From Candidatus Hydrothermota bacterium (lineage in GTDB: Bacteria; Hydrothermota; Hydrothermia; B15-G9): a DNA stretch of 13,505 nucleotides. Location: assembly GCA_003645975.1 (NCBI GenBank), contig QNDP01000013.1, forward strand, positions 1 to 13,505, read 5' to 3'. The notes beneath the pieces were generated by a model. It was not told the origin of the DNA and searched no databases. It saw only the letters and a program-made list of their open reading frames with translations. The translations under genes and the position numbers were made by a program. This document shows positions 7,598 to 13,505 of this stretch, piece after piece; the stretch's first letter is position 1, and each line of letters opens with the position of its first letter.

Positions 7598-8203
7598 CTC
7601 TGTGGACAGATCAAATATTTCGAGTTTCACCAAATTACTGTCCGCATCGAGATACCCAACGACTTTGCCGAAGCTCTGTTTGCTTTCTACCTTCTTGTTG
7701 GACAGAATGATGGTCATTATGCCCAATTCGCTGTCATAGTAAATCTTGGGTTTGTCTCGGAGGTTTGAGATTTTGATAATGCTCGGCCTTTCTTCTTCTC
7801 CGTAGTAAATGACCGCATTTCCAATAACATCTGCACTGACGATCGGCGAATAAAACAGGAAAATTTTCGCCTCTCCGGTGGATTCGTCCCAAAATGCGGA
7901 CGGATATGTCGTTGGGATTCCGCGCAAATCGGACGGCATTGGCGATATTTGTAAGGTAGTTGTCGGAACCGCCCTTGCACGAAACGGCTTCAATTTTTGT
8001 GAACGTCGATAATAGACCCAAGAGCCGACCCCGACTCCAACGATGATCACTGTGATTGTGAAGATCAACTTATGCCGCCAGAGCCACAAAATAGCCCATT
8101 TGATGAAACATGCGCCACCCTCGCCAGGTTCACATTCACCCCAAAGGGCGACGATCCCAACGATAATCAATATGAAGCTGATCACTATCAAAAATATGAG
8201 CAT
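7595..8203 (-). CDS. Membrane-anchored protein with C-terminal DUF2283-like domain
   Basis: A 202-residue protein with two predicted helices: residues 1-20 (MLIFLIVISFILIIVGIVAL) and about 46-65. They are separated by a short loop with two Cys (24 and 32) and a W-rich stretch. After a basic RRSQK stop-transfer segment comes a soluble part of about 135 residues. Its end (about 153-200) reads KIYYDSELGIMTIILSNKKV and then GYLDADSNLVKLEIFDLS. This follows the DUF2283 pattern (YDxexDxlyixls, then DyDedGnlvgiEildaS), a small beta domain normally found alone in soluble proteins. AAAGGAG (8216-8210), inside the last codons of the preceding gene, serves as the ribosome site, so the two are coupled. 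It is the last gene of the metK operon. Function unknown; the domain match is by eye. Confidence 0.8.
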   Translation of the reverse strand: MLIFLIVISFILIIVGIVALWGECEPGEGGACFIKWAILWLWRHKLIFTITVIIVGVGVGSWVYYRRSQKLKPFRARAVPTTTLQISPMPSDLRGIPTTYPSAFWDESTGEAKIFLFYSPIVSADVIGNAVIYYGEEERPSIIKISNLRDKPKIYYDSELGIMTIILSNKKVESKQSFGKVVGYLDADSNLVKLEIFDLSTE

Positions 8204-8206
8204 CTC

Positions 8207-8422
8207 TCACTCCTTTGGTGATGAAAAATGTAAACCCAGCAAAAGGAGAATGCCCCAAGCAAAGATTCCGATGACAAAGTGCCACCATACACCTTTCTTT
8301 TCGCCTGTCAGAAGTTTCAGGAGATAGCCAGCGACCAAAACCTTGCTCATATCGATCGTGTAAGCTCCGAGTTTCATTTTTCTTTCACGGGTGAACCACT
8401 TTTTCTTTCTCCTACTTTGCAT
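8207..8422 (-). CDS. Small basic membrane protein, one clear transmembrane helix
   Basis: A 71-residue hypothetical protein. A strongly basic N-terminus (MQSRRKKKWFTRERKMK) is followed by a semi-hydrophobic stretch (MSKVLVAGYLLKLL) and a clear transmembrane helix WWHFVIGIFAWGILLLLGLHF near the C-terminus. The ATG at 8422 overlaps the KaiC-like gene by 11 nt and has only a weak AAGGG upstream. An internal ATG (residue 16, before KLGAY) is the alternative start, though its ribosome site is no better. The stop lies 3 nt before the DUF2283-like gene. Position between two operon genes and the clean helix support a real gene; I recognise no family. Confidence 0.65.
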   Translation of the reverse strand: MQSRRKKKWFTRERKMKLGAYTIDMSKVLVAGYLLKLLTGEKKGVWWHFVIGIFAWGILLLLGLHFSSPKE

Positions 8423-9308
8423 AGCTTTTTGCCCTTATGTCCTTTAATGACGGGCCTATTTTTACCAATCCGGTCTCGGTGATTTCAAGGTAGTGGGTGT
8501 CCGTATCGTGCCCGCAAAGGCGGCATCCATCTATGCGAAATAGACGGACAAGTTCTCCGATGGGTTTGCCGAAAAGATTCTCATCGTAGCGACTTGCTAT
8601 CATTTTTTTCGACAGGACAAGTGTGCAATCGACGATATGCGATACAGCATAGCCGCCAGCGGCCTCAGCGGAGAGCTCCTCGTGCCCGGAACGCTTTTGC
8701 GACACGAAGAGCGCAGTCTGATACCATTTTTTCATGAAGTTGAACAATCTCCGAACGATGCTCCTTGCGAGCATCTCCTTCGCCTCATAAAGCCCTGTTA
8801 CAGAATCGATTATCGTGAACTTTATCTTGTAAGTCTTGATCGCATAGGCAAGTGTGTCCAAGAGCGTAGGGATGTCGTCCCGAAGTGCGGTATATGAAGC
8901 CGCATCGATCAGGACAATGTTTTCGTCTATGTCCTTTTCATCGATGCCCATAGCGGTTGCCCTCGATTTCAAAGCGGTGGAGACGAAGGCGGCTGGGCTT
9001 TCGACCGTGATGAATCCCACTTTGTGCCCCATTGAGGCCTGTTTGACTGCAAACTGCTCAACCATGAGGCTTTTGCCTGTGTCAGGAACTCCCGTCAAAT
9101 TTATCACTGCGTAACTTGGGTAACCTCCAAGTGGGATCTTTTTGGGCTTTTTGCGCACGATTTTCGTCGTGAAGAAAAGTTCGTCGAGGCCGTCAACACC
9201 CGTTGGAACCCCTTTTAACTCAGGCGCTCGTTTGGCAGCCTCGCTCAACAGCTCGACGCTTTCCTCGATCACACGCCTCTCTCGTTTTTCCTTTTCCTCT
9301 TCTCCCAT
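8412..9308 (-). CDS. KaiC/RadA-like P-loop ATPase with Cys/His-rich C-terminal tail
   Basis: A single-domain RecA-fold ATPase of 298 residues. After a charged N-terminus comes the KaiC-type entry GVPTGVDGLDELF (33-45), Walker A GVPDTGKS (73-80), FITVESPAAF (99-108) at the place of the catalytic Glu, and Walker B FTIIDS (164-169). SQKRSGHEELSAEAAGGYAV (203-222) covers the region before the C-terminal strands. The tail has C262-x2-C265-x-H267-x4-H272 (GCRLCGHDTDTH), a possible metal site. It fits the stand-alone KaiC-domain proteins known from archaea and some thermophilic bacteria; I recall the AF_0795-type family (thermo_KaiC_2) as thermophile-restricted, but cannot confirm membership. AGGGGG within the end of the upstream gene, 9 nt before ATG, supports the start. 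No kaiA or kaiB is present, so a clock role is not indicated. Role unknown. Confidence 0.87.
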   Translation of the reverse strand: MGEEEKEKRERRVIEESVELLSEAAKRAPELKGVPTGVDGLDELFFTTKIVRKKPKKIPLGGYPSYAVINLTGVPDTGKSLMVEQFAVKQASMGHKVGFITVESPAAFVSTALKSRATAMGIDEKDIDENIVLIDAASYTALRDDIPTLLDTLAYAIKTYKIKFTIIDSVTGLYEAKEMLARSIVRRLFNFMKKWYQTALFVSQKRSGHEELSAEAAGGYAVSHIVDCTLVLSKKMIASRYDENLFGKPIGELVRLFRIDGCRLCGHDTDTHYLEITETGLVKIGPSLKDIRAKSYAK

Positions 9309-9311
9309 AGT

Positions 9312-10898
9312 TCAAAACCCCCTTTTGTATTCGAGTGTAAATGTGTTAAACCTCAAGTCATTGCGCCTGTTCAAACTGTATTCGACCTGAACATTATCTC
9401 CGAGAAGACTAAAAGACAGAGATCGTTCCACAAAATCAAGTCTATCATAAACTTTGCGAAAGTAGCCATAAGACGAGATTTTGAAATTAAAGCCAAAGTT
9501 CGTTTTTATCAACAATTCAGGCCCTATCCAATACTCTTTTGTAACCCTTTGCCTGTGATAGACAAGCTCCGAGATGTTCCCTCTGTCGGAATATTTCAGT
9601 CTGACCGCAAGACCCGTTTCGATATGACGGAACGGGCGCAAAACCTTTACATCGACATCGAAATCTCGTAGCAACATATCCTTGTCTTGTGCAAACTTGT
9701 AACGAAGGTAATGTGCCGACAGTTTGTAATTCGCTCTTATTGTCCATTTTCCGTCGCTTTCAAATCCGACATTTAAACTGAACGATTTGCGTTGCCTCGT
9801 GTTGGCCGAGCGTTCAGATTTTATGAACACGAAATCGTTCTGTTTCACGCCCATCCGAATTTTTGTCTTCAAATTCCGCAAAATCAGGTAATCTCCGCCT
9901 TCAACATAAAATTCGATTTCACGCTCATCGTTGTCATCTGCGCTCCCTCCCGACGGAAAGGTTGTTCGCTGTAACTCTATGGAATAGCCCAATTTCATCG
10001 ATTGGAGGTCGAGCAACACCTCCAATCCCCGAGTGGAATCGATCTCCAACACACCGGCGTTGGGATATTTACGCTTGACTAAGCCCATGAAAAAAGAGAA
10101 ATCTATGGGAATAAATGCGTTGTCGGTGAATTTTAAACTGTTTTTGAAGCTGAGACTTTGCTCCAACCTGTCCCTAAGAGGTTCCCTGACAAAGTTGATA
10201 GACCTCTCGGAAACATTGACCGATAAATTGAAACTTCCAAAAGGATGTGTCCTTTTCCAAGTAGCGGCTCCTTCTTTGACCGTGTGTCTTTCGTGGTTTG
10301 TCCCCCCGGCCAATTCATAGCTGAAGTCCGCCTTTTCAAAGCGGATATAGCCTTCCAATCCGATCGGATTATAGGCAAAATTGGCGGAGAAGCCTCTTTT
10401 TATCTTTTCGAGTATCGGTCGCCTTTCGGCCTTTCCCGTGATGTCCAGAGAGGCGAAGGGCTTGCCAAGAGTGACCCTGCCCGCAACTTCAAATCCGGAA
10501 TTATCCTTCACACTCATGTCATGCAACAACTTAAGCGCTTCAAGAGATGTCGATTGTTCGATTTTTGCCCAGCTTTTCGGCTTTGCGTTCAAATTGGCGG
10601 TGAGCCTGATTCGTCTTTGCTCGATGAGGTTGTCTTTGTCGATCTGGCCCTCAGTTTCCAAGTTCAGGAGTCCGAACCTCAAAGGTCGATTTAGCGATAC
10701 TTTAAGAGTCAGCTCTCTCACTTTCCTTGCGAGGAAATGGTCATTTTTTGAGAAGGATGAGAAGCTCCAGTTCCAATTTTGATAATTCTTCTCTACCAGA
10801 AATGAGGCGACCTCTATGTCTTTGAGCAAGGAAAAAGAAGAAAACACCCGCCCGTTGTAGGCGAGTGTTATGACGAGTGCGATTTGGGACAAAAGCAC
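9312..10898 (-). CDS. Putative exported outer-membrane beta-barrel protein
   Basis: A 528-residue protein starting from GTG, 6 nt after the metK stop, with no good ribosome site, so it probably depends on coupling with metK. The N-terminus (MLLSQIALVITLAYNG) is hydrophobic like a signal peptide but lacks the usual basic residues. The rest alternates polar and hydrophobic/aromatic residues in many short stretches separated by charged turns (for example KMSLGYS-type strands, SFSLNVGFESDGKWTIRANY, TFTLEYKRGF) and ends in Phe, the usual last residue of BAM-inserted barrels. No helices, plug domain or named motif are seen. I do not recognise the family; a porin-like or envelope structural protein is the best reading. 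Its stop is 3 nt before the KaiC-like gene. Confidence 0.7.
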   Translation of the reverse strand: MLLSQIALVITLAYNGRVFSSFSLLKDIEVASFLVEKNYQNWNWSFSSFSKNDHFLARKVRELTLKVSLNRPLRFGLLNLETEGQIDKDNLIEQRRIRLTANLNAKPKSWAKIEQSTSLEALKLLHDMSVKDNSGFEVAGRVTLGKPFASLDITGKAERRPILEKIKRGFSANFAYNPIGLEGYIRFEKADFSYELAGGTNHERHTVKEGAATWKRTHPFGSFNLSVNVSERSINFVREPLRDRLEQSLSFKNSLKFTDNAFIPIDFSFFMGLVKRKYPNAGVLEIDSTRGLEVLLDLQSMKLGYSIELQRTTFPSGGSADDNDEREIEFYVEGGDYLILRNLKTKIRMGVKQNDFVFIKSERSANTRQRKSFSLNVGFESDGKWTIRANYKLSAHYLRYKFAQDKDMLLRDFDVDVKVLRPFRHIETGLAVRLKYSDRGNISELVYHRQRVTKEYWIGPELLIKTNFGFNFKISSYGYFRKVYDRLDFVERSLSFSLLGDNVQVEYSLNRRNDLRFNTFTLEYKRGF

Positions 10899-10904
10899 GA
10901 TGAA

Positions 10905-12053
10905 TCAGTTTCCAAAAATTAAATCCTTGAGGTCTTTGGCGGCCGTAAGTCGTTCCCAGGTAAAGCCCTCCTCCTCACGCCCGAAGTGGCCATAAACCGC
11001 TGTCCTCAGATAGATGGGACGAAGCAGGTCGAGTTCTTTGATGATGCCGCGGGGTGAGAGGTCAAATCTTCTGCGGATCGCCTTCACGATGACCTCCTCT
11101 GGGACTTCGGATGTTCCAAAGGTATCGATACTTATGGCAACGGGCTGCTGAACGCCGATGGCATAGGCAAGTTGGACTTCCACTTTTTTCGCCACGCCTG
11201 CGGCGACGAGGTTTTTCGCTATGAACCTTGCCATGTAAGTCGCTGATCTATCGACCTTTGTCGGGTCTTTTCCGGAGAAACAGCCTCCACCATGCCGTGC
11301 ATAACCGCCATAAGTGTCAACCATTATTTTCCTTCCAGTAACGCCCGTGTCCCCGACAGGGCCTCCGATTACGAACCTGCCGGTTGGGTTTATAAAAATT
11401 TTCGTGTCGTTGTCCATAAGCTCTGACGGTATAACCTTTTGAATGACTTCACGGAGGATGTCTTGGCGAAGGTCGTCTATGCTAACATCCGGACAATGTT
11501 GAGCTGATATGACCACAGCATCGACACGAATTGGCCGACCATCCTCATATTCCACAGTAACTTGGGATTTTCCGTCGGGTCTCAGATACGGCAGGACGCC
11601 CTTTTTGCGGACATCGGCAAGCCTTCTGACGAGTTTATGTGCCAGCATAATCGGCATAGGCATGAGCTCGGGCGTCTCATCGACAGCAAAACCGAACATC
11701 ATTCCCTGATCGCCTGCCCCGCCAATGTCAACACCGAGAGCGATGTCAGGCGACTGCTCCTGTATTGAGGTTACTACAGCAACAGATTGATACTCAAAGC
11801 CATATTCAGGTCTTGTGTAGCCGGCCTTTCGCACAACTTCGCGCACGATGCTCGGAATCTCGACATAGCATTCGGTCGTTATCTCACCGGCGACCATGAC
11901 CAACCCGCGCGTTGTCAGTGTTTCGACAGCGACGCGCCCATGCTTGTCCTTCGTCAGGATTGCGTCGAGGATGGCATCGGAAATTTGATCGGCCAACTTA
12001 TCGGGATGTCCTTCTGTAACTGACTCCGATGTAAATAGTTTTTTCTCTGCCAC
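10905..12053 (-). CDS. metK: S-adenosylmethionine synthetase
   Basis: Makes S-adenosylmethionine from methionine and ATP, supplying methyl groups, including those used by the methyltransferase encoded upstream. The 382-residue product is of standard bacterial length. Signatures: [19 protein letters not shown] (9-27) with the catalytic His, GAGDQG (112-117), and [17 protein letters not shown] (255-271), where the usual Ala of GGGAFSGKD is Cys. The frame extends to an ATG at 12110, but the GTG at 12053 is the start: GAAGGAGGAG ends 4 nt before it, the protein then aligns with the family N-terminus, and the upstream ATG lies inside the promoter. First gene of the five-gene operon running to 7595. 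The leader is only about 20 nt, so no SAM riboswitch fits between promoter and gene. Confidence 0.97.
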   Translation of the reverse strand: MAEKKLFTSESVTEGHPDKLADQISDAILDAILTKDKHGRVAVETLTTRGLVMVAGEITTECYVEIPSIVREVVRKAGYTRPEYGFEYQSVAVVTSIQEQSPDIALGVDIGGAGDQGMMFGFAVDETPELMPMPIMLAHKLVRRLADVRKKGVLPYLRPDGKSQVTVEYEDGRPIRVDAVVISAQHCPDVSIDDLRQDILREVIQKVIPSELMDNDTKIFINPTGRFVIGGPVGDTGVTGRKIMVDTYGGYARHGGGCFSGKDPTKVDRSATYMARFIAKNLVAAGVAKKVEVQLAYAIGVQQPVAISIDTFGTSEVPEEVIVKAIRRRFDLSPRGIIKELDLLRPIYLRTAVYGHFGREEEGFTWERLTAAKDLKDLIFGN

Positions 12054-12081
12054 TTTTCTCCTCCTTCGTTTGTGAGGGCGT

Positions 12082-12110
12082 ATTATAATTTTCAAGGTTA
12101 AGTCATTCAA
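12082..12110 (-). promoter_or_regulatory. Sigma70-type promoter of the metK operon
   Basis: TTGAAT (12110-12105) and a perfect TATAAT (12087-12082) on the minus strand are separated by 17 bp. Predicted transcription start is near 12075, about 20 nt before the metK GTG, leaving room for the strong GAAGGAGGAG ribosome site and little else. The -35 box overlaps the final codons of the 30-codon ORF upstream. Confidence 0.8.
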
Positions 12111-12195
12111 GCATTTGGGGACTATCGATGATTCCGTCTGTGATGAAGGACTTCGTATGAAAATTTGGCTTTGTCAATATTTTTGTGTAAGCCAT
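12103..12195 (-). CDS. Possible 30-residue small protein
   Basis: A 30-codon frame ([20 protein letters not shown], then [10 protein letters not shown] and TGA) preceded by AGGAGGTG 8 nt before its ATG, one of the best ribosome sites in the window. That site lies within the last codons of the 61-codon ORF, the same coupling style as the well-supported genes here. Its stop falls in the -35 box of the metK promoter. It could be a small protein, the surviving start of a longer gene, or a leader peptide, though it is upstream of the promoter and so is not in the main metK transcript. No hydrophobic segment and no known family. Confidence 0.4.
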   Translation of the reverse strand: MAYTKILTKPNFHTKSFITDGIIDSPQMLE

Positions 12196-12196
12196 T

Positions 12197-12382
12197 TCAA
12201 AACACCTCCTCAGATTCGTAAATCGAGCGAAATAACTTATAAAGCTCCGGAAACGCACCTTTGAATCTTGGCTCCGGCCACCTCCATCTCCTCTCTCGCA
12301 ACTTCCATAAATACATCCCCCATTTCGCCTCCAATATCCTCATGCTCTGGGAGAGCCTTAGTTTTAAAGCAATCCATGACAT
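12197..12382 (-). CDS. Hypothetical Trp/Arg-rich small protein
   Basis: A 61-residue frame with five Trp and many Arg/Lys, strongest in the middle (KWGMYLWKLRERRWRWPEPR), then an amphipathic helix-like FPELYKLFRSIYESEEVF. There is no clear ribosome site before the ATG, and a competing 8-codon frame starts at an ATG at 12390. It lies 58 nt after the endonuclease gene and directly before the 30-codon ORF whose ribosome site it contains. It could be a DNA- or membrane-binding accessory peptide, a fragment of a decayed gene, or chance. I recognise no family. Confidence 0.4.
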   Translation of the reverse strand: MSWIALKLRLSQSMRILEAKWGMYLWKLRERRWRWPEPRFKGAFPELYKLFRSIYESEEVF

Positions 12383-12440
12383 TTCAACATAAATCTGAGA
12401 AAGATTCCAAAATTGGAGTGCGTTGAATGACGGGATGTGG

Positions 12441-13106
12441 TCAGCCTATCTTGCCGCTTCGCAACAAAAATTCCGGTTTGTAAAGGTCTTTGTTACTTGC
12501 GTTAAATTCGTGTTTTACTTGGACTTGTAGATTTTCCAGTGTGTAAAGTTGCCATGACACAGGCACAAAGGCCGACTTCCCTTCCCTCTGTTCCCTTGTC
12601 AGCTCAAAGCTCAGGAGCATGTGAAAGGCGTCTTTTGTAATTTTTGGATCTTTGGACGGGGAGAAGAAAAAAGTTCTAAATGTTTGAGTCTTTGTGGTTG
12701 TGCTGTAAGTCTTGCAATCAAGATAAACGACACGACCATAGGTGTCCGTAATTTCGATGTCTGGGTAACCTGCGACTTTCACGCGGCCACTTCGGGTGTG
12801 AGGCTTTCTTGCTGACAATCCAACTTTCTTCAACGCCGACAGAACAAAAGCCTCCATACGATTGCCAGCTTCGTTTGGTCGCCTTGTAAAAATTCCCTCT
12901 CTGTAGGCCTTATCTCCTGCTATTTGTGCAGCGGATTCCAAAAGATTCAATAATTCCGTGTTCCTTTTATCCGTCGGGTCAAATTTCAACACCTCACAGC
13001 CTGTTAACGCTTTTATGGCTATCGAGTAAGGGACACCTTTGAGCGGTTCCAAAAACTTGGCGATTATCGCTTCGAGTTGCCTTACATATTCATCATGGTC
13101 AGGCAT
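12441..13106 (-). CDS. Type II restriction endonuclease, PD-(D/E)XK fold
   Basis: A 221-residue nuclease-like protein encoded directly after and overlapping a DNA methyltransferase by 8 nt, the classic layout of a type II R-M operon. The catalytic signature is readable: YPDIEI with D116, then after 13 residues VVYLDCKTYS with D130 and K132, that is PD-x13-D-x-K. E85 in NEAGNRMEAFVLSALKK, on the helix before it, is a likely additional metal-binding acidic residue. The N-terminal 70 residues are helical and the C-terminal part (about 150-221) would carry target recognition. AAGGAG 7 nt before the ATG supports the start. The recognised DNA sequence cannot be deduced and I do not place it in a named isoschizomer group. 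Confidence 0.8.
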   Translation of the reverse strand: MPDHDEYVRQLEAIIAKFLEPLKGVPYSIAIKALTGCEVLKFDPTDKRNTELLNLLESAAQIAGDKAYREGIFTRRPNEAGNRMEAFVLSALKKVGLSARKPHTRSGRVKVAGYPDIEITDTYGRVVYLDCKTYSTTTKTQTFRTFFFSPSKDPKITKDAFHMLLSFELTREQREGKSAFVPVSWQLYTLENLQVQVKHEFNASNKDLYKPEFLLRSGKIG

Positions 13107-13505
13107 TTGTGCGCTCCTTTTTGAAAATTAAAATGTTTTCCTTTTGCATCACGTTGTATAGCCCGAAAATGATCTTGTCTATGTTTTTCACCAGCTTAAG
13201 GCCAATTTTTTCAGCGTAGTCTATGATGAATTGGACTGACCTTACCTCTCTGCCCTGATAAGTTGCGTTTCCTATCACGATAACAGCATATTTTCCTGGC
13301 TTTAAGACCCTATGCATTTCTTTCAGGCTTTTCTTCATGTCTTCGTTGTAAAGTGCTATTCTGTTCAGACCTTTGCCCCTGATGCCGATAAACTTTTCTT
13401 TCAATCCATGTAAGTCCTCATATCCCAAAGTCTTCAGTGCATGGGCGTCATTGGAAACATAATCCAAGGCAATTGAATACGGGGGAGATGTTATTATGCC
13501 ATCGA
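13099..13505 (-). CDS. DNA methyltransferase of an R-M system, C-terminal part (N4-cytosine or N6-adenine)
   Basis: The gene runs off the right edge; about 134 residues are visible. The cut end reads DGIITSPPYSIALDY, so the catalytic motif IV is SPPY, the form common in N4-methylcytosine enzymes but also seen in some N6-adenine enzymes. Then come MHRVLKPGKYAVIVIGN (motif V/VI-like strand) and a C-terminal half without the FxGxG SAM-binding motif I, which must therefore lie upstream, outside the window. The DxIITSPPY...DY pattern resembles the site-specific methylase family I know from R-M systems. The stop codon overlaps the endonuclease start by 8 nt, so modification is translated before restriction, as expected for host safety. 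No controller (C) protein is visible. Confidence 0.88.
   Translation of the reverse strand, partial: DGIITSPPYSIALDYVSNDAHALKTLGYEDLHGLKEKFIGIRGKGLNRIALYNEDMKKSLKEMHRVLKPGKYAVIVIGNATYQGREVRSVQFIIDYAEKIGLKLVKNIDKIIFGLYNVMQKENILIFKKERTNA

Noticed and set aside
7556..7768. 70-codon plus-strand frame opposite the DUF2283-like gene
   Set aside because: It is the tail of the broken zinc-ribbon frame run into antisense of a supported gene; beyond 7597 the opposing protein explains the bases.
12054..12110. 19-codon N-terminal extension of metK starting at ATG 12110
   Set aside because: It would be translated from DNA that forms the TTGAAT/TATAAT promoter, and the extension (RRRRK) is just the ribosome site read as codons.
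12054..12195. SAM riboswitch upstream of metK
   Set aside because: The promoter leaves only about 20 nt of leader, and no SAM-I or SAM-II-like conserved core is visible further up.

Overview
The window looks like a chromosomal segment of an uncultured, probably thermophilic, Gram-negative (diderm) bacterium. Bacterial-type metK, gatC and ychF set the domain. A protein with the length, texture and terminal Phe of an outer-membrane beta-barrel argues for an outer membrane. A KaiC-like ATPase resembling a family I recall as confined to thermophiles argues for a hot habitat; this is inference from memory. Nearly everything lies on the minus strand in tightly packed operons with strong GGAGG-type ribosome sites and ATGA-style overlaps. 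The plus strand carries only the left edge (end of a DUF4159-like gene, then glgA) and a decayed zinc-ribbon-like remnant near 7.4-7.6 kb.

Layout by region. (1) 1-1703, plus strand: last 35 codons of a DUF4159-like protein, then glycogen synthase glgA, closed by a hairpin shared with the convergent minus-strand operon. (2) 7336-1742, minus strand: a promoter and a roughly 245-nt leader, then a short glmU-like nucleotidyltransferase, gatC, a divergent ychF, and a 998-residue STAND ATPase regulator with a C-terminal winged helix and BTAD domain. The first three genes overlap and the regulator follows after 36 nt, so this is probably one transcript. (3) 7337-7594: a non-coding stretch holding an imperfect inverted repeat around a ribosome site and start codon, leading into a Cys/His-rich reading frame broken by an early TAA. 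(4) 12110-7595, minus strand: a clear sigma70-type promoter, then metK, a putative beta-barrel gene, a KaiC-like ATPase, a one-helix small membrane protein and a two-helix membrane protein ending in a DUF2283-like domain, with gaps of -11 to +6 nt. (5) 13505-12103, minus strand: a type II restriction-modification pair (methyltransferase with SPPY motif cut by the window edge, overlapping a PD-(D/E)XK endonuclease), followed by two small ORFs of 61 and 30 codons.

The most original region is the four-gene set behind metK: beta-barrel, KaiC-like ATPase with a Cys/His tail, small membrane protein and membrane-tethered DUF2283-like protein. Their tight packing suggests one envelope-associated function, but none of the four has a function I can assign. 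The R-M pair is a self-contained defence module whose DNA target cannot be read from the sequence. The glmU-like protein has lost the acetyltransferase part of the usual bifunctional enzyme.
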